DNA of 58,074 nucleotides from Candidatus Hydrogenedens sp. GTDB lineage: Bacteria; Hydrogenedentota; Hydrogenedentia; Hydrogenedentales; Hydrogenedentaceae. The stretch is from the NCBI GenBank assembly GCA_035361075.1, contig DAOSBX010000019.1, positions 1-58,074 of the forward strand. The letters run 5' to 3'. The stretch's first letter is position 1. The number at the start of each line of letters is the position of its first letter. The notes under the pieces are model-generated. The model searched no databases, was not told where the DNA came from, and saw only the letters and a program-made list of their open reading frames with translations. Below, piece by piece: positions 1-10,400 of the stretch. A program made the position numbers and the translations under genes.

Positions 1-2104
1 CACCTTCTGCTTCTGCCGACCCTTCTGTAATTCCCTCACCTTCGACCGTGCCTTCTCCTTCTGAGGTGCCTTCAATTATTCCTTCACCTTCCTGTATGCC
101 TTCACTTGTCCCTTCACCTTCGGGAGATCCCTCGATTATTCCTTCCCCTTCTGATATCCCTTCCCCTTCAATGGTGCCTTCAATTATTCCTTCCCCTTCC
201 TGTATGCCTTCTCCTTCTGTAACTCCTTCACCATCAGGTGTTCCTTCGGGTGAGCCTTCTATACAAGGTCCGGAGGAGATTGTGAGATTCACCGCACTGT
301 CTGGGGGCACTTTTGTCCCTGCTGAGGGTGATTGGCTTATTATAAGTCCAGTTCGAATGGTATTACTACATTGCAAACTTACATCGCCAACAGTTAGCCC
401 TGCTGAGGTAAGTATATTCTCTGCTAATGTCCGTGAATATTGGACGACATTGGGCACATTTATTAGACATGGGCCAGAAGAAACAGTAACGTTAACTGAG
501 GTGCCAGGTGGAACCTGTATCCCTGCGGTTGGGTATTGATTCATTACTCTTCCCGCTGGGATGGTGTCATCACATTGTTCAGTTACTATACCCACTATCA
601 ATCCAGCGTTTAATATCATATCTTCTGCATCTGGACGGAGTTGCCATAGTATATTTGGTACCGCTACTGGACAGGGACCGGAGGAAATCACAATATCCAC
701 TCTACTACCTGGGGGGACTAATTCTTCGGGGAGTGGGTTTTGGCTAATGATTATGTCTTGTTCCACTTCATTGCTACACTGTTCTGATACATTTCCTAAC
801 ATTAGTCCTACTGCATTAAGTTCAGATTCCGCCTCTGTTTGAGTTTTTCCTGTAACATCTGGGACAGGTACTGGACATGGACCTGTAGATATCCAAAGTG
901 ATACCGTTGTGTTAATCTCTACTGTAGTTCCTGCGGAGGGGTTTTGGTCAAAGACATATCCCGATGGGTATTCATCATTACAAACTTGAGTAATATCGCC
1001 TACATTTAGCCATGCGTTCGTGATAGCGGAGGTAGCCTCTGACTGGGTACTACCGACGACATCTGGCACTTGAGTTTTATCCGTAAAGAGGCAACGGACA
1101 TATCTGTCCTGGTCCATAGAAAAACTACATCTGGGGTATGTCGGCGATGTATCTCCATAATCACCCTGCCAACGAAGAAATTTCCATCCCGTAGTAGTTT
1201 CTATCGCTTCCAGACGGATGTATGACCATTCAAGATAATTGTAAATATACACACCTGGTGTGAGGATAATTGGGGTGTCATAACCAACCCGAAGAGAAAC
1301 ATTCCCTTCACCTATAATTTCTATTGTCAAGTTGTAATATGGTTTTAGAATGAATACTGCGGTGATATTTCGGTCACGATCCATTGGCAGGTTGTAGATT
1401 GGATTGCTACGTGGGTCATTCTCATCAATATCGCCTTCCCAGTGGTCGAGTCGCCATAATGGGTTCGTTTGCTGGGATTCTACATCCACAAGTACATCAC
1501 TCGAATAACGGTGAGGATTTCCCAGTGGACTGGGTACAGTGCCACCTTCGCCAACTACATACATATTTAAAATATGACCTGTGCTGGTAAATCGTGCATC
1601 AATATACTTATTAGAATTCATAGTAACCAGTATAAACTCACTACTTCCGTAAGCATCACCCGACCACCCACCAAAGTAGACACCATCCGTGGTAGCGACA
1701 CTGATGCCAACGGTCCGACCATTCACAAACCCATACACCCCTGCGGATGGAAATGTGGTTCCTACTGCGTCTCCGCTATGGGTGATTGTCAATAGACAAT
1801 CTGGCTCCACAAATACTGCTGTTACTGCTTTAGGTCCATCCATTGTTACCTGAGTATAGAGGTCTGTGCCAGAAATGTTTCCTTCCCAATGGTCAAAAGC
1901 CCAGTCCGCATTAGGAGTGGCACTGAGGAAAACAATCGTATCTTTGGGATAATAATATGTTCCTGGCGGGGGAGATACAGTCCCTCCACCAACTAAATAT
2001 ATATCGAGACGATAGGATACTTTCTGCTGTGCTACCAGTTTTAAGGGTAGTAGTGCAAAGAGAAGTATTAGCACTATAAATTTTACTTTATTTCTCTTAT
2101 TCAT
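1..2104 (-). CDS. Secreted InlB-like-repeat/PASTA protein with Glu-Gly repeat tail (partial)
   Basis: The frame opens at an ATG with GGAG 9 nt upstream and runs without a stop to the window edge, so about 701 residues are visible and the C-terminus is missing. Residues 1-25 are a clear signal peptide (MNKRNK, then a hydrophobic stretch ending LVAQ). Residues about 30-340 hold four repeats of the divergent InlB/bacterial-repeat kind (G-G-G-T-V-S-P-P, D-H-W-E-G, then V-T-A-V-F). Residues about 345-612 hold four PASTA domains of roughly 67 residues, each with a VP-(D/N) opening, a Q-(N/S/Y)-P-x-A/P-G core and an S-S/T-G-P-C end. From about 613 the chain becomes an acidic Glu-Gly repeat (variants of EGEGIIEG). 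It is probably displayed outside the cell, where PASTA domains may bind glycan or peptidoglycan. No kinase domain is attached. The exact role is unknown. Confidence 0.85.
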   Translation of the reverse strand, partial: MNKRNKVKFIVLILLFALLPLKLVAQQKVSYRLDIYLVGGGTVSPPPGTYYYPKDTIVFLSATPNADWAFDHWEGNISGTDLYTQVTMDGPKAVTAVFVEPDCLLTITHSGDAVGTTFPSAGVYGFVNGRTVGISVATTDGVYFGGWSGDAYGSSEFILVTMNSNKYIDARFTSTGHILNMYVVGEGGTVPSPLGNPHRYSSDVLVDVESQQTNPLWRLDHWEGDIDENDPRSNPIYNLPMDRDRNITAVFILKPYYNLTIEIIGEGNVSLRVGYDTPIILTPGVYIYNYLEWSYIRLEAIETTTGWKFLRWQGDYGDTSPTYPRCSFSMDQDRYVRCLFTDKTQVPDVVGSTQSEATSAITNAWLNVGDITQVCNDEYPSGYVFDQNPSAGTTVEINTTVSLWISTGPCPVPVPDVTGKTQTEAESELNAVGLMLGNVSEQCSNEVEQDIIISQNPLPEELVPPGSRVDIVISSGPCPVAVPNILWQLRPDAEDMILNAGLIVGIVTEQCDDTIPAGRVMNQYPTAGIQVPPGTSVNVTVSSGPCLINVPNVVQYSRTLAENILTSAGLTVGDVSLQCSNTIRTGLIISQSPSAGTKVPPDSAVNLTISSGPCIEGSPEGTPDGEGVTEGEGIQEGEGIIEGTIEGEGISEGEGIIEGSPEGEGTSEGIQEGEGIIEGTSEGEGTVEGEGITEGSAEAEG

Positions 2105-2226
2105 TTTTATGTTCTCCATTTCTGAACTTCCATTTTATTATCAGCTCATTTCGTAATTTTATTTGTCTTCTTAAAATAATTATACTACTTCTTCATACAA
2201 AATAATCTGGTTTTGAAGGATAATCT

Positions 2227-5200
2227 ATGAAAAAAAATTTTTCCTTTTTATTTTTGTTTAGTTTCGGTATGTTTTTGGGAAGTTATTCTTTTGCAGAGGA
2301 AACACGAAATAATGCGGAGACAATATCAAAGGTTCTGATATTAATGGCAGACAATAGTTCTGAGTGGGCATCTGTTGCTGATAAAATCATGAATCGTTTC
2401 AACAGTGGGTTATACAAAGCGAAGTGCTTAGGGATAGATATGTTTATTGCTAATCAGGGTATTTTAAGTTATACAGATTTGCTGGTTATTATTCCTGGTT
2501 TTTCTTTGCCTACCTTAACTGCTCCTACCATTATGGAATTTATTAAGAGAGGTGGTGATTTAATTGTATTAGGTGCTCCACTCTGGAATAATGATTTTAT
2601 ATGGGATGGCAAACGTTGTGTAAAACCTATACAATTTGTTAAGGAACATTTTTCCTCATTACTTCCCCATTTGTTTTCTTTTGCGGAAGGGAATGTGAAA
2701 GATTGGCAACGGGAAAGCAATAACATGCAATCACCTGTTGTTTTTGAATATCAGCCATTAAACGATATTATCCCGAACCAAACTTTCCACGGCTTTCATG
2801 CTTCTATTATAGATATGAAAGGCTGGGATATTTTTGCGACACCACCTCTGGAGAATCCATTCCCTAATAATCATCAGGTTACTGTTTTCTTTGCTAAGGG
2901 GACGAAAACGACAGATGAACTCACTATTGAATGGCGTGAAAAAGATGGGTCAAGATGGATTGCATCGGTTCCTTTAAGTGAAGAGTGGCAGTTTTATGCA
3001 TTGACATCGGACAGGTTTAAGTTGTGGGAGTCTCCTTCACGTATTGGGACATCGTTTAATCCTCAAAATGCGATTAACGTTTGTATTGGCTTGACAATGA
3101 GCCATTCGTCTATTGCTGGTGGGAGGCATGAGTTCTGGTTTGCGGGATTAGGCACAGCACCGATGACATCAGAACATCAAATACTACTGCAAACAACAGA
3201 CCTCCCAAAATTAGAACTGTTCTACCCAGAATATAAATTTTATACTTCAAATGATGTCTGTTCCATTTCGACAGATACAGAGTTAGCTCTAAAAGAAATG
3301 ACGATGCCTGTTCCCAAACAATTTTTATTAATTCATCCTCGTCCTCGTGGTGGAGGATTTGATAAACATCGTTCATGGCGTTGGATACCGTTAATACATG
3401 CTTGGGGGAAAGGGAATAGTTATCGTGGAACTCTCTCCGCGATGATGATATACAATAATGAACCTTATAAAAATTCTGTTCAAGCCTGTTTTGCCGTTCA
3501 GGACGCGGAATGGTATCTGGACAAACAATTTATGGAATATTTTTCTCAATGGATAAAGAAATTAAGAGAGGGCATTTTTCTTATTGATGGTGGATGTTCT
3601 TATTACACTGTTTTTCCAGACCAGAAATTGCCGATGGGGGCTACGGTTCTTATGACAACGGAGACAGATTATTCAAATGCAAGTATCCAATTATTATTAC
3701 GAAATCGCAACCGCAAACTATTATGGGAAGATGTTATACCAATCCGATTGAGCAAACAGGAAATACATCGGGTTGTAGAGAGTATTCCTTATCCACGAAC
3801 TATGGCTGACAATATTCAGGTAGAATGTTATCTTATTGTAAATGGAGAGAAAAAAGATTATGTATATCATGGGTTAAATCGGTGGAAACCACGAACGAAA
3901 AAAGAGTTTGTCGAGGTCAAACATGGTGATTTTATCTATCGCGGGAAACGTTGGTGTCCTCATGGTGTCAATTACATGCCTTCATCGGGGATTGGTGTAG
4001 AGTGGTGGCGTTATTTTGAATATTGGATGGGAGCTGAGGCTTATGACCCATGGATTATTCAACGTGATTTGCAACGGATTGCAGATATGGGGATGAATTC
4101 CATCAGTGTATTCCAGTACTACGATGTTATGAATGACCAGAATCTCCTCGATTTGTTGTATCGGGCAGACCGTTTAGGTTTGAAAGTTAATTTGTCTTTA
4201 CGGCCTGGCACACCATTTGATTTTGAGTGGGACAAAATAAAGGAGATGATAGAATATTATCGATTGCCAGAGCATGATGAGGTATTTGCTTATGATTTAG
4301 CATGGGAACCGATGTTTCCGGGGCACGAAGGCAGAAAACGTTGGGATAAGGAATGGGTAGCATGGGTTATTGAACGGTATGGCTCTATCGAAAATGCAGA
4401 AAAGGACTGGAAATATCCTATTCCCCGAGATGAGAATGGCAATGTTACCAATCCCAAAGATGAGATGATGACAAAAGAGGGTGAATGGCGTATTATGGTA
4501 TGTGCATATCGCCGTTTTCTGGATACTTTATTATATGAATATTACAATCGAGCACGAACATTAGTCCGTTCTGTGGATACGAATCATGCGGTAAGTTTTC
4601 GTATGACGGAAGGGTCAAACCCCACCAATAATTGGGCAAATCCACTTCCGTATGACTGGTATTACTTATCGCAGGCGGTAGATATATTAGAGCCAGAAGC
4701 TTATGGTAGAATTGGGAACTGGGAGATGGTCAAACCTGGCTGGTTTCAGGTAAAATATGGCACATATTGTAATCCCGATATACCCCTATTCTGGGCAGAA
4801 ATAGGGTACAGTGTGTATCGGAAAAATGAGGAACAAACTCAGCGTGCATTACAATTTCAGGCGGATTATTTCACAGATTTTTACAACATGTTATACAAAA
4901 GTGGATCTGATGGGGTCTATTTCTGGTGGTATCCTGGTGGGTATCGTGTAAATGAGAAAAGTGATTATGGGATTATTAATCCAGACGGGACATATCGTCC
5001 TGCTACTTTGGTTATAAAGGAGCATGCAAACATCTTTCGTAAACAAAAATTTACCCCTCATGATTGTGAAATAAAAATTGACCGTGATAAAACCTCTATG
5101 GGTGTCGCTGGTATTTATAACGATGTGAAAGAGACATTCTGGCAATTGATTGATAAGGGGAAAAATCCGAAATTAATCAGTGAAGGGACAGGTAAAAATT

Positions 5201-5646
5201 CACAAAACTGTCCTCTAATAGCAGTAGGAAATATTCCCTATAATAGTAGTAATCCCCCCAAATATTTAGATGCCTTTTTTGATTCTGTTATGTGGGTGGA
5301 CGGTAAGGAGGTAAAACTGATTTGTAAAGGGGATACAATTAAAATAACAAATAACGCCGATAAAATAAAGGTAAGAGTAATATGCACTAACTTAGGAGAG
5401 GCAGAATGGGTAGCTGGGTCAAAACACATGCTTTTAGAAGGCGAAGTAGCCTTACTGGTTTGTTCAGAACAGGAACAGCAACGAATTCCGTTAAGAAAAT
5501 CACTAAAACGGGGAGAAACAACAGAGTTCTGTTTTGAAATTTCTGTGCGACAAGAAACCTCTATTCAATTAACTATGGAAAGCTTTAATCGTGCTCTTTT
5601 CGGACCTAAATTTATCTTCAAAATTAATCAGTACTCAATTACATAG
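2227..5646 (+). CDS. Secreted GH42-like glycoside hydrolase with N-terminal amidotransferase-like domain
   Basis: 1139 residues with a signal peptide (MKKNFSFLF to FAEE, about 1-24); GAAGGA lies 6 nt before the ATG. Residues about 35-130 look like a class I glutamine-amidotransferase/ThuA-like fold (KVLILMADNSSEW; TDLLVIIPGF; RGGDLIVLG) but I see no catalytic triad. From about 570 a (beta/alpha)8 glycosidase domain follows (FIYRGKRWCPHGVNYMP; DLQRIADMGMN). Candidate acid/base is E694 in AWEP and candidate nucleophile is E858 in FWAEIG, 164 residues apart, as in clan GH-A. The YGSIENAEKDW stretch resembles GH42 beta-galactosidases. The last 200 residues look like beta-sandwich accessory domains. 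Substrate unknown; presumably a plant or microbial polysaccharide. It is divergent from the PASTA gene and its last 8 bases overlap the Mrr-type gene tail to tail. Confidence 0.75.
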   Translation: MKKNFSFLFLFSFGMFLGSYSFAEETRNNAETISKVLILMADNSSEWASVADKIMNRFNSGLYKAKCLGIDMFIANQGILSYTDLLVIIPGFSLPTLTAPTIMEFIKRGGDLIVLGAPLWNNDFIWDGKRCVKPIQFVKEHFSSLLPHLFSFAEGNVKDWQRESNNMQSPVVFEYQPLNDIIPNQTFHGFHASIIDMKGWDIFATPPLENPFPNNHQVTVFFAKGTKTTDELTIEWREKDGSRWIASVPLSEEWQFYALTSDRFKLWESPSRIGTSFNPQNAINVCIGLTMSHSSIAGGRHEFWFAGLGTAPMTSEHQILLQTTDLPKLELFYPEYKFYTSNDVCSISTDTELALKEMTMPVPKQFLLIHPRPRGGGFDKHRSWRWIPLIHAWGKGNSYRGTLSAMMIYNNEPYKNSVQACFAVQDAEWYLDKQFMEYFSQWIKKLREGIFLIDGGCSYYTVFPDQKLPMGATVLMTTETDYSNASIQLLLRNRNRKLLWEDVIPIRLSKQEIHRVVESIPYPRTMADNIQVECYLIVNGEKKDYVYHGLNRWKPRTKKEFVEVKHGDFIYRGKRWCPHGVNYMPSSGIGVEWWRYFEYWMGAEAYDPWIIQRDLQRIADMGMNSISVFQYYDVMNDQNLLDLLYRADRLGLKVNLSLRPGTPFDFEWDKIKEMIEYYRLPEHDEVFAYDLAWEPMFPGHEGRKRWDKEWVAWVIERYGSIENAEKDWKYPIPRDENGNVTNPKDEMMTKEGEWRIMVCAYRRFLDTLLYEYYNRARTLVRSVDTNHAVSFRMTEGSNPTNNWANPLPYDWYYLSQAVDILEPEAYGRIGNWEMVKPGWFQVKYGTYCNPDIPLFWAEIGYSVYRKNEEQTQRALQFQADYFTDFYNMLYKSGSDGVYFWWYPGGYRVNEKSDYGIINPDGTYRPATLVIKEHANIFRKQKFTPHDCEIKIDRDKTSMGVAGIYNDVKETFWQLIDKGKNPKLISEGTGKNSQNCPLIAVGNIPYNSSNPPKYLDAFFDSVMWVDGKEVKLICKGDTIKITNNADKIKVRVICTNLGEAEWVAGSKHMLLEGEVALLVCSEQEQQRIPLRKSLKRGETTEFCFEISVRQETSIQLTMESFNRALFGPKFIFKINQYSIT

Positions 5647-6589
5647 CAAATATCGGTTCTGCAAAGTAATTGGCATCCATTTTTATTATTTCGTAGGTTT
5701 CTTCAACAGATATACCAATCTTGTATTTAAGCATGTTTTCGACAAGTTTTTGTCTATCGATAACTATTAGAGTAGGATTTTCTATTGTATCTACATATTT
5801 CCAGGCTTCTCTTGAGATAAAAGAGGTAGTAATAAATACACCTGCTTTCCCTTGTTTTTCATTAATACTTTTAGCAAATTTTTCAATTTCTCCTTTATCT
5901 ATTAAGCGTTTTCTTCCATATCTCGCCTGAAGATAAACAATTTCATTTTCGCCTTGCTTGATAATACCATCAACAACTACTTCTTCTTTATCGGAGGTTC
6001 TACCAATCTCTTCGCACACACCTTTATAGCCGATATTATTCAAAATATCAATAATCAATTTACCAAAGATTGTAGGGGTAATATTAGCCAATGCTTCCCC
6101 AAGATCTTTTTCGGTTTTCGCAACAAACTTTTTAACGATTTTCATGATAGTCTCTTTTGGTTTCCTTTTAGGTATACCATCGGGCTGAATGCCCCTACGT
6201 TTTTGCATTTTCAATTTCTTTGCATTTTCTTTCCAATATGCAAATTCTGGGGAGTGTTCAACTAAATACGCTGTATCCATTTTCTCAGGATTTTGTGAAA
6301 GGATTTCTCTGCCTTTCTCTGTAATCCACCGATATCCTATTTTGTTTCTTCTTTGTGAATCTACAAATTTAGCAATTTTTAGATAAGTGGTTGCCCAATA
6401 AACCCGAAAGTAAAATACTTTTTGCCGTTTACCAGGGAAGGTTCTTTTCTTTTCTTCTTCGGTCAAACCGAAATAATTTGCTAATTCATTCTCAAGTTCA
6501 CCAGCAGTCCATTCTTTACCATCTGAAAGCGTTTTTAAGAGTGGCAATAAAATTTCTTCAGTTTCAGGTATCATTTTCTTTTCCTCCAA
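5639..6589 (-). CDS. mrr: Mrr-family restriction endonuclease-like protein
   Basis: 316 residues, close to the usual Mrr length. Residues about 1-100 form the winged-helix Mrr N-terminal domain (EEILLPLLKTLSDGKEWTA; YRWITEKGREIL). Residues about 165-316 form the Mrr catalytic domain of the PD-(D/E)xK superfamily, with VDGII at D207, FITTSFIS, then LIVIDRQKL and the YEIIKMDANYF ending typical of Mrr. Mrr enzymes cut modified DNA in the cytoplasm. The catalytic QxK motif reads Q221-A222-R223 here, so the usual lysine is arginine. No methylase gene is adjacent, which fits a type IV, modification-dependent enzyme. It overlaps the upstream glycosidase tail to tail by 8 bases. Family assignment is firm; activity is uncertain. 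Confidence 0.85.
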   Translation of the reverse strand: MEEKKMIPETEEILLPLLKTLSDGKEWTAGELENELANYFGLTEEEKKRTFPGKRQKVFYFRVYWATTYLKIAKFVDSQRRNKIGYRWITEKGREILSQNPEKMDTAYLVEHSPEFAYWKENAKKLKMQKRRGIQPDGIPKRKPKETIMKIVKKFVAKTEKDLGEALANITPTIFGKLIIDILNNIGYKGVCEEIGRTSDKEEVVVDGIIKQGENEIVYLQARYGRKRLIDKGEIEKFAKSINEKQGKAGVFITTSFISREAWKYVDTIENPTLIVIDRQKLVENMLKYKIGISVEETYEIIKMDANYFAEPIFAM

Positions 6590-6651
6590 ATAAATTAAAT
6601 CCTATTTATCAATTATCTTATTATAACTTTATCCACGTGTGTAAACAAAAT

Positions 6652-7419
6652 CTATTTACCCTTACATTGTTCAATTAGTTTTTTTATGGCAGGTTCTCGG
6701 GTTGGAAGCAAACCTGATTTTAGGCATGCTTCCGCGTAATATAAAGCATTTTTACAGTCGCCTTGCTTTTTATAAAAAAAAGCGAGTTCGAAAGAGGACT
6801 TACTGCCAGGCAGTAATTTATGTCCTTTTATCCATGCCTCTTCTGCCTCTTCAGGCTGGTTCAACATGTCATGAACTTTCCCTAAATAAAATCGTGCATC
6901 TGCAAGCATTTCCTTTGATTTTACATTTTCAATCCATTCTTCTGCAAATGGTAAGGCTTCCTGTGCTTTATTTAGTCGTAGCAGGGAATCAATAAGCAGA
7001 CCATAAGCACCTGTCTGAGGATATTCAGACTGAACAGATTGTTTTAAGCATTCCACTGCTTTTTCATATTCCTGTTCAGACCAATAAATATATCCTAATC
7101 GATAGAATACATACGTGCGGTTAAATTCCCCTGCAAATCTTGATTTGGTAGCAAGTTCGTAAATACGTTTCGCATCTTCCATATTTCTACTTTGTTCTAA
7201 AGATTGAGCAAATTTCATTAGATTCTCACCTGCGTTATCAACCAATCTTTCGACAATCGGAGGACCGAAGGATAAATAAAAAGTGGAAACAGCCAACACC
7301 CCTACAAGTATTACCAATGCCATTAGTAATGCTAATCTAAATAATGTTGGGAATGTATTTATTATCATTTCGATATTATTGTTTTCTTTTAATGTTGACG
7401 CATCTTGTTTTAATTCCAT
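6652..7419 (-). CDS. Membrane-anchored TPR protein
   Basis: 255 residues. One transmembrane segment at about 26-50 (LFRLALLMALVILVGVLAVSTFYL) is followed by tetratricopeptide repeats to the end (for example RLGYIYWSEQEYEKAVECL and ARFYLGKVHDMLNQPEEAEEAW), so the TPR part is likely periplasmic or extracytoplasmic. It is the last gene of the heparinase-like/O-antigen-ligase operon. Its GAGGA site overlaps the stop codon of the ligase gene 10 nt upstream, which suggests translational coupling. The likely role is scaffolding of polysaccharide assembly or export, inferred only from TPRs and neighbours. Confidence 0.7.
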   Translation of the reverse strand: MELKQDASTLKENNNIEMIINTFPTLFRLALLMALVILVGVLAVSTFYLSFGPPIVERLVDNAGENLMKFAQSLEQSRNMEDAKRIYELATKSRFAGEFNRTYVFYRLGYIYWSEQEYEKAVECLKQSVQSEYPQTGAYGLLIDSLLRLNKAQEALPFAEEWIENVKSKEMLADARFYLGKVHDMLNQPEEAEEAWIKGHKLLPGSKSSFELAFFYKKQGDCKNALYYAEACLKSGLLPTREPAIKKLIEQCKGK

Positions 7420-7429
7420 AGGTCAATCC

Positions 7430-10400
7430 TCACTGTTCTTGCTTATTCAAAAAAGGTGCTAAAAACTGTTCCAAACTTTTCACCGTGCTTGAGTTTGGTG
7501 GCAAAGATTGTTTTAGCGATTGGTATTCAAATTTTGCTTCCGCAATTTTCTTCTGCTGTGCTAATGTCTGTATAAGTAAAGCACGTGCCTGGGTGTTATT
7601 TGGGTCTACTTGAAGTGCGGACTGTAATTTTTCTTCTGCTTGGGCATACTGTTGTTTTTTATACAAAATTTCAGCCCACGAATACATAACTCTCATTTGT
7701 GTGGTTTTGTTTGTCGATTTACTTGCAAATGGGAAACATGTCAATGCACGTTCATCAAACCGTAATTTTTGATAGATAGTGGCTAAATTTGCATATAATT
7801 CTGGTTTCTCGTCGAATTCACGTTTTGTATTGACGTAGAAACTGACCTCTGCAATCCATGCATATCTTAGGACGATTGTTTTGAATGGCTCTTTTTGTTG
7901 GGTATCTTTTTCAATACTTGCGATTACGTCACGGGAGAGATTGAGCCAATCTATTTCCTCTTGTGATTTATTTAGCCTTGTAATAAATTCGGGGATATCT
8001 TGATTATTTTTAAAGTTCAGCATTAGTTTTTGGAGTTGTTCCAATCTCTGTTCTGCTGGGAACGTTTGAATTACCGCACCCCATGTAGATAAATCATGCG
8101 GGTTTAATTTGAGCGTTTCAATAAGTATTCCTGTTGCTTCTTTACTATTATTTGTTTTCCTTAATTTTTCTTGATATATCATTAGTGCAATCTGGGAAAG
8201 AGTCGGTGCCATTTTCTTTGCATCTTTTTTAAATCGTGCAAAATTCTTTTCCAGGAATGTAAGGTATTCATCGGGGTAATTTTTCTGTTTCATAATTTGA
8301 GCATATCTCGACCAGAGTTCAACATTCGCTGGGTCAATTGCAAGTGCTCGTTGAATAATTTTTGAAGAATTATCATAGTCTTTTAATGTTTGATAAGCTT
8401 GAATCATAATTTGGAATAAGGGTAGGCTTTCTTTTAATCCGTTTTCTAATGCTTTATCTGCATATTTGACGAGGTTTTGCATTATTTCTTTCTTTTCTTC
8501 ATCGGACATTTTTATATAAGCAGTTCTAAAGAATAAGGAGCGAGCCATTCCTTCATAGGCATCTGGATAGAGTTCACAGTATTTGATAGCATTTGAGACA
8601 GACAGTTCTGCCTCGTCTAAAATTTTTTCAACGGTCATGCTCAGAGGTTGTTTTGATGTTTGAGCGTAGTATATCCAGTTGAGACAGCATTGAGCACGGG
8701 TTGTCCATAGATCTGGATTATATTTATCGCAAGCCAGTGCTTTATCGAAGTATTCCAAGGCAGATTGATGATCATTCCTCATCATATAAATACGAGCAGT
8801 AATCTCTGGGAAACGGGCATCCCATGATTTGACACTCATTCCGTTTATAGCATGTTGTGTTGCACGTTCTAAAATACGTTCTCGTGATTGAGCATGTTGG
8901 GGACTATCATAGGTTTTAGTCCAATAAATACCACCTTTGGCTCGTTGCAACTGGACTTCCGCAGAGTAATAACGGAATTGCTGAATCATTAGAAGAAAGA
9001 ATATTACTGCAATAATGGTTGATATTGTTCTTGCTTTTTTTATGTCCAGAGTGAGGGTCTCATCATCGGACTTTACTTGTGTTAATCCAAGGAACAGGAA
9101 GAACATAGCACTGGACACAGGAACACGGATATTAAATCCAAAACATGCATCTGTTGCAAATGCAAGGAAAACGGAGGAGAAAATAACACCTAAGATACCA
9201 TCCGAAGAATCGTTATATTTCTTTGCTAATAGTAAACCACTAATAAAGCCAAGTAGAATCAAACCGTAGTAAAAAATACCCCCAGGGATACCAGCATCAA
9301 CCATAGCCTCTAATGGGTCGCTATGAACATGGAAATTTCTTTTTCTTGCGATGGTAAACCATAGTTTTTCATATTTTGTCCAATACGGGATGTTCTCATA
9401 TCGATAATTACCTGGGCCGTAGCCTAAAATAGGCTTGTGCATAATCATTTTGACCGCGCCAAGATAGCCATTAAAGCGGAGATTTAATGAGTTGTCAAAT
9501 GGTAGGGAGCCATGCGGGTAGCCTTTTGCGAGGAGTCCTAATGCAATAATAATAACTATGACTGCAATTACGACCAAACCTCCACCCCATAATAGAATTC
9601 TTTTTACTTCCCATTTCCTTCCCCAGAGACCGTAAAAGAGCATAAATGCAATTGCCATAAATAAGGCGATACGGGCACTTCGCATCCGTGTAAAGTAAAG
9701 GTGTGTAAATGTTAATAGAAAACATATTAAATATAATAGGGTCTTTATTAGTGTTGTTTTGAAATTTTTTTTATTTTCTCCAGTTTTTGATTTCCATAGT
9801 TCGCGTGTATACAAACAAAGCAGTCCTATTAACGTAATAACAGCAAATAATAGAGCATGCCCAGCAAAGTTTGGATTAGCATAGGTTGAGGGAAGCCCAC
9901 GATATTCTTCTACGTCTTTGGTTGACCATGGGAAAGGGTCAATTCCCCATTTTTGGAAGAAGCCGTAGATACTCGATATAGCAATGGCAATGGTAACCCA
10001 TGTCAATATCCAATAGATTTCTTTCAAATTCAAGACATATACACTGACAAACAAAGATATAAAGCAAAGGGTAATCCAGATGTAATATTCATTAAGTGCA
10101 AACATTCTATTTCCAGCAAAAAGCAGAGATAGGAACATAAAAAACAGAAAGCCACCTGTAATAAAAAGGAGTGTTTTCTTTATTTGAAATTTGATTTCAT
10201 ATACCCAAGTATTAAAGAGAGTCACTGCTGAAAGAACAAAAACAAAAATAGCCGTTATTAGATATTTAATAGGGGCGGCGGGGTCACCTACAAAGGGACT
10301 TAGAGCCAAGACAACCGCCAAAATCCATAAAGGAATCAAAACATATACAACCGCTTTGCGTGATAATAGGTTTTCATAAAAGGCTGTTTGCATCTGTATC

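Noticed and set aside
48..842. Plus-strand Pro-Ser-rich frames opposite the first gene
   Set aside because: They are the antisense of the Glu-Gly repeats and PASTA domains; the minus frame has a signal peptide, ribosome site and recognisable domains.
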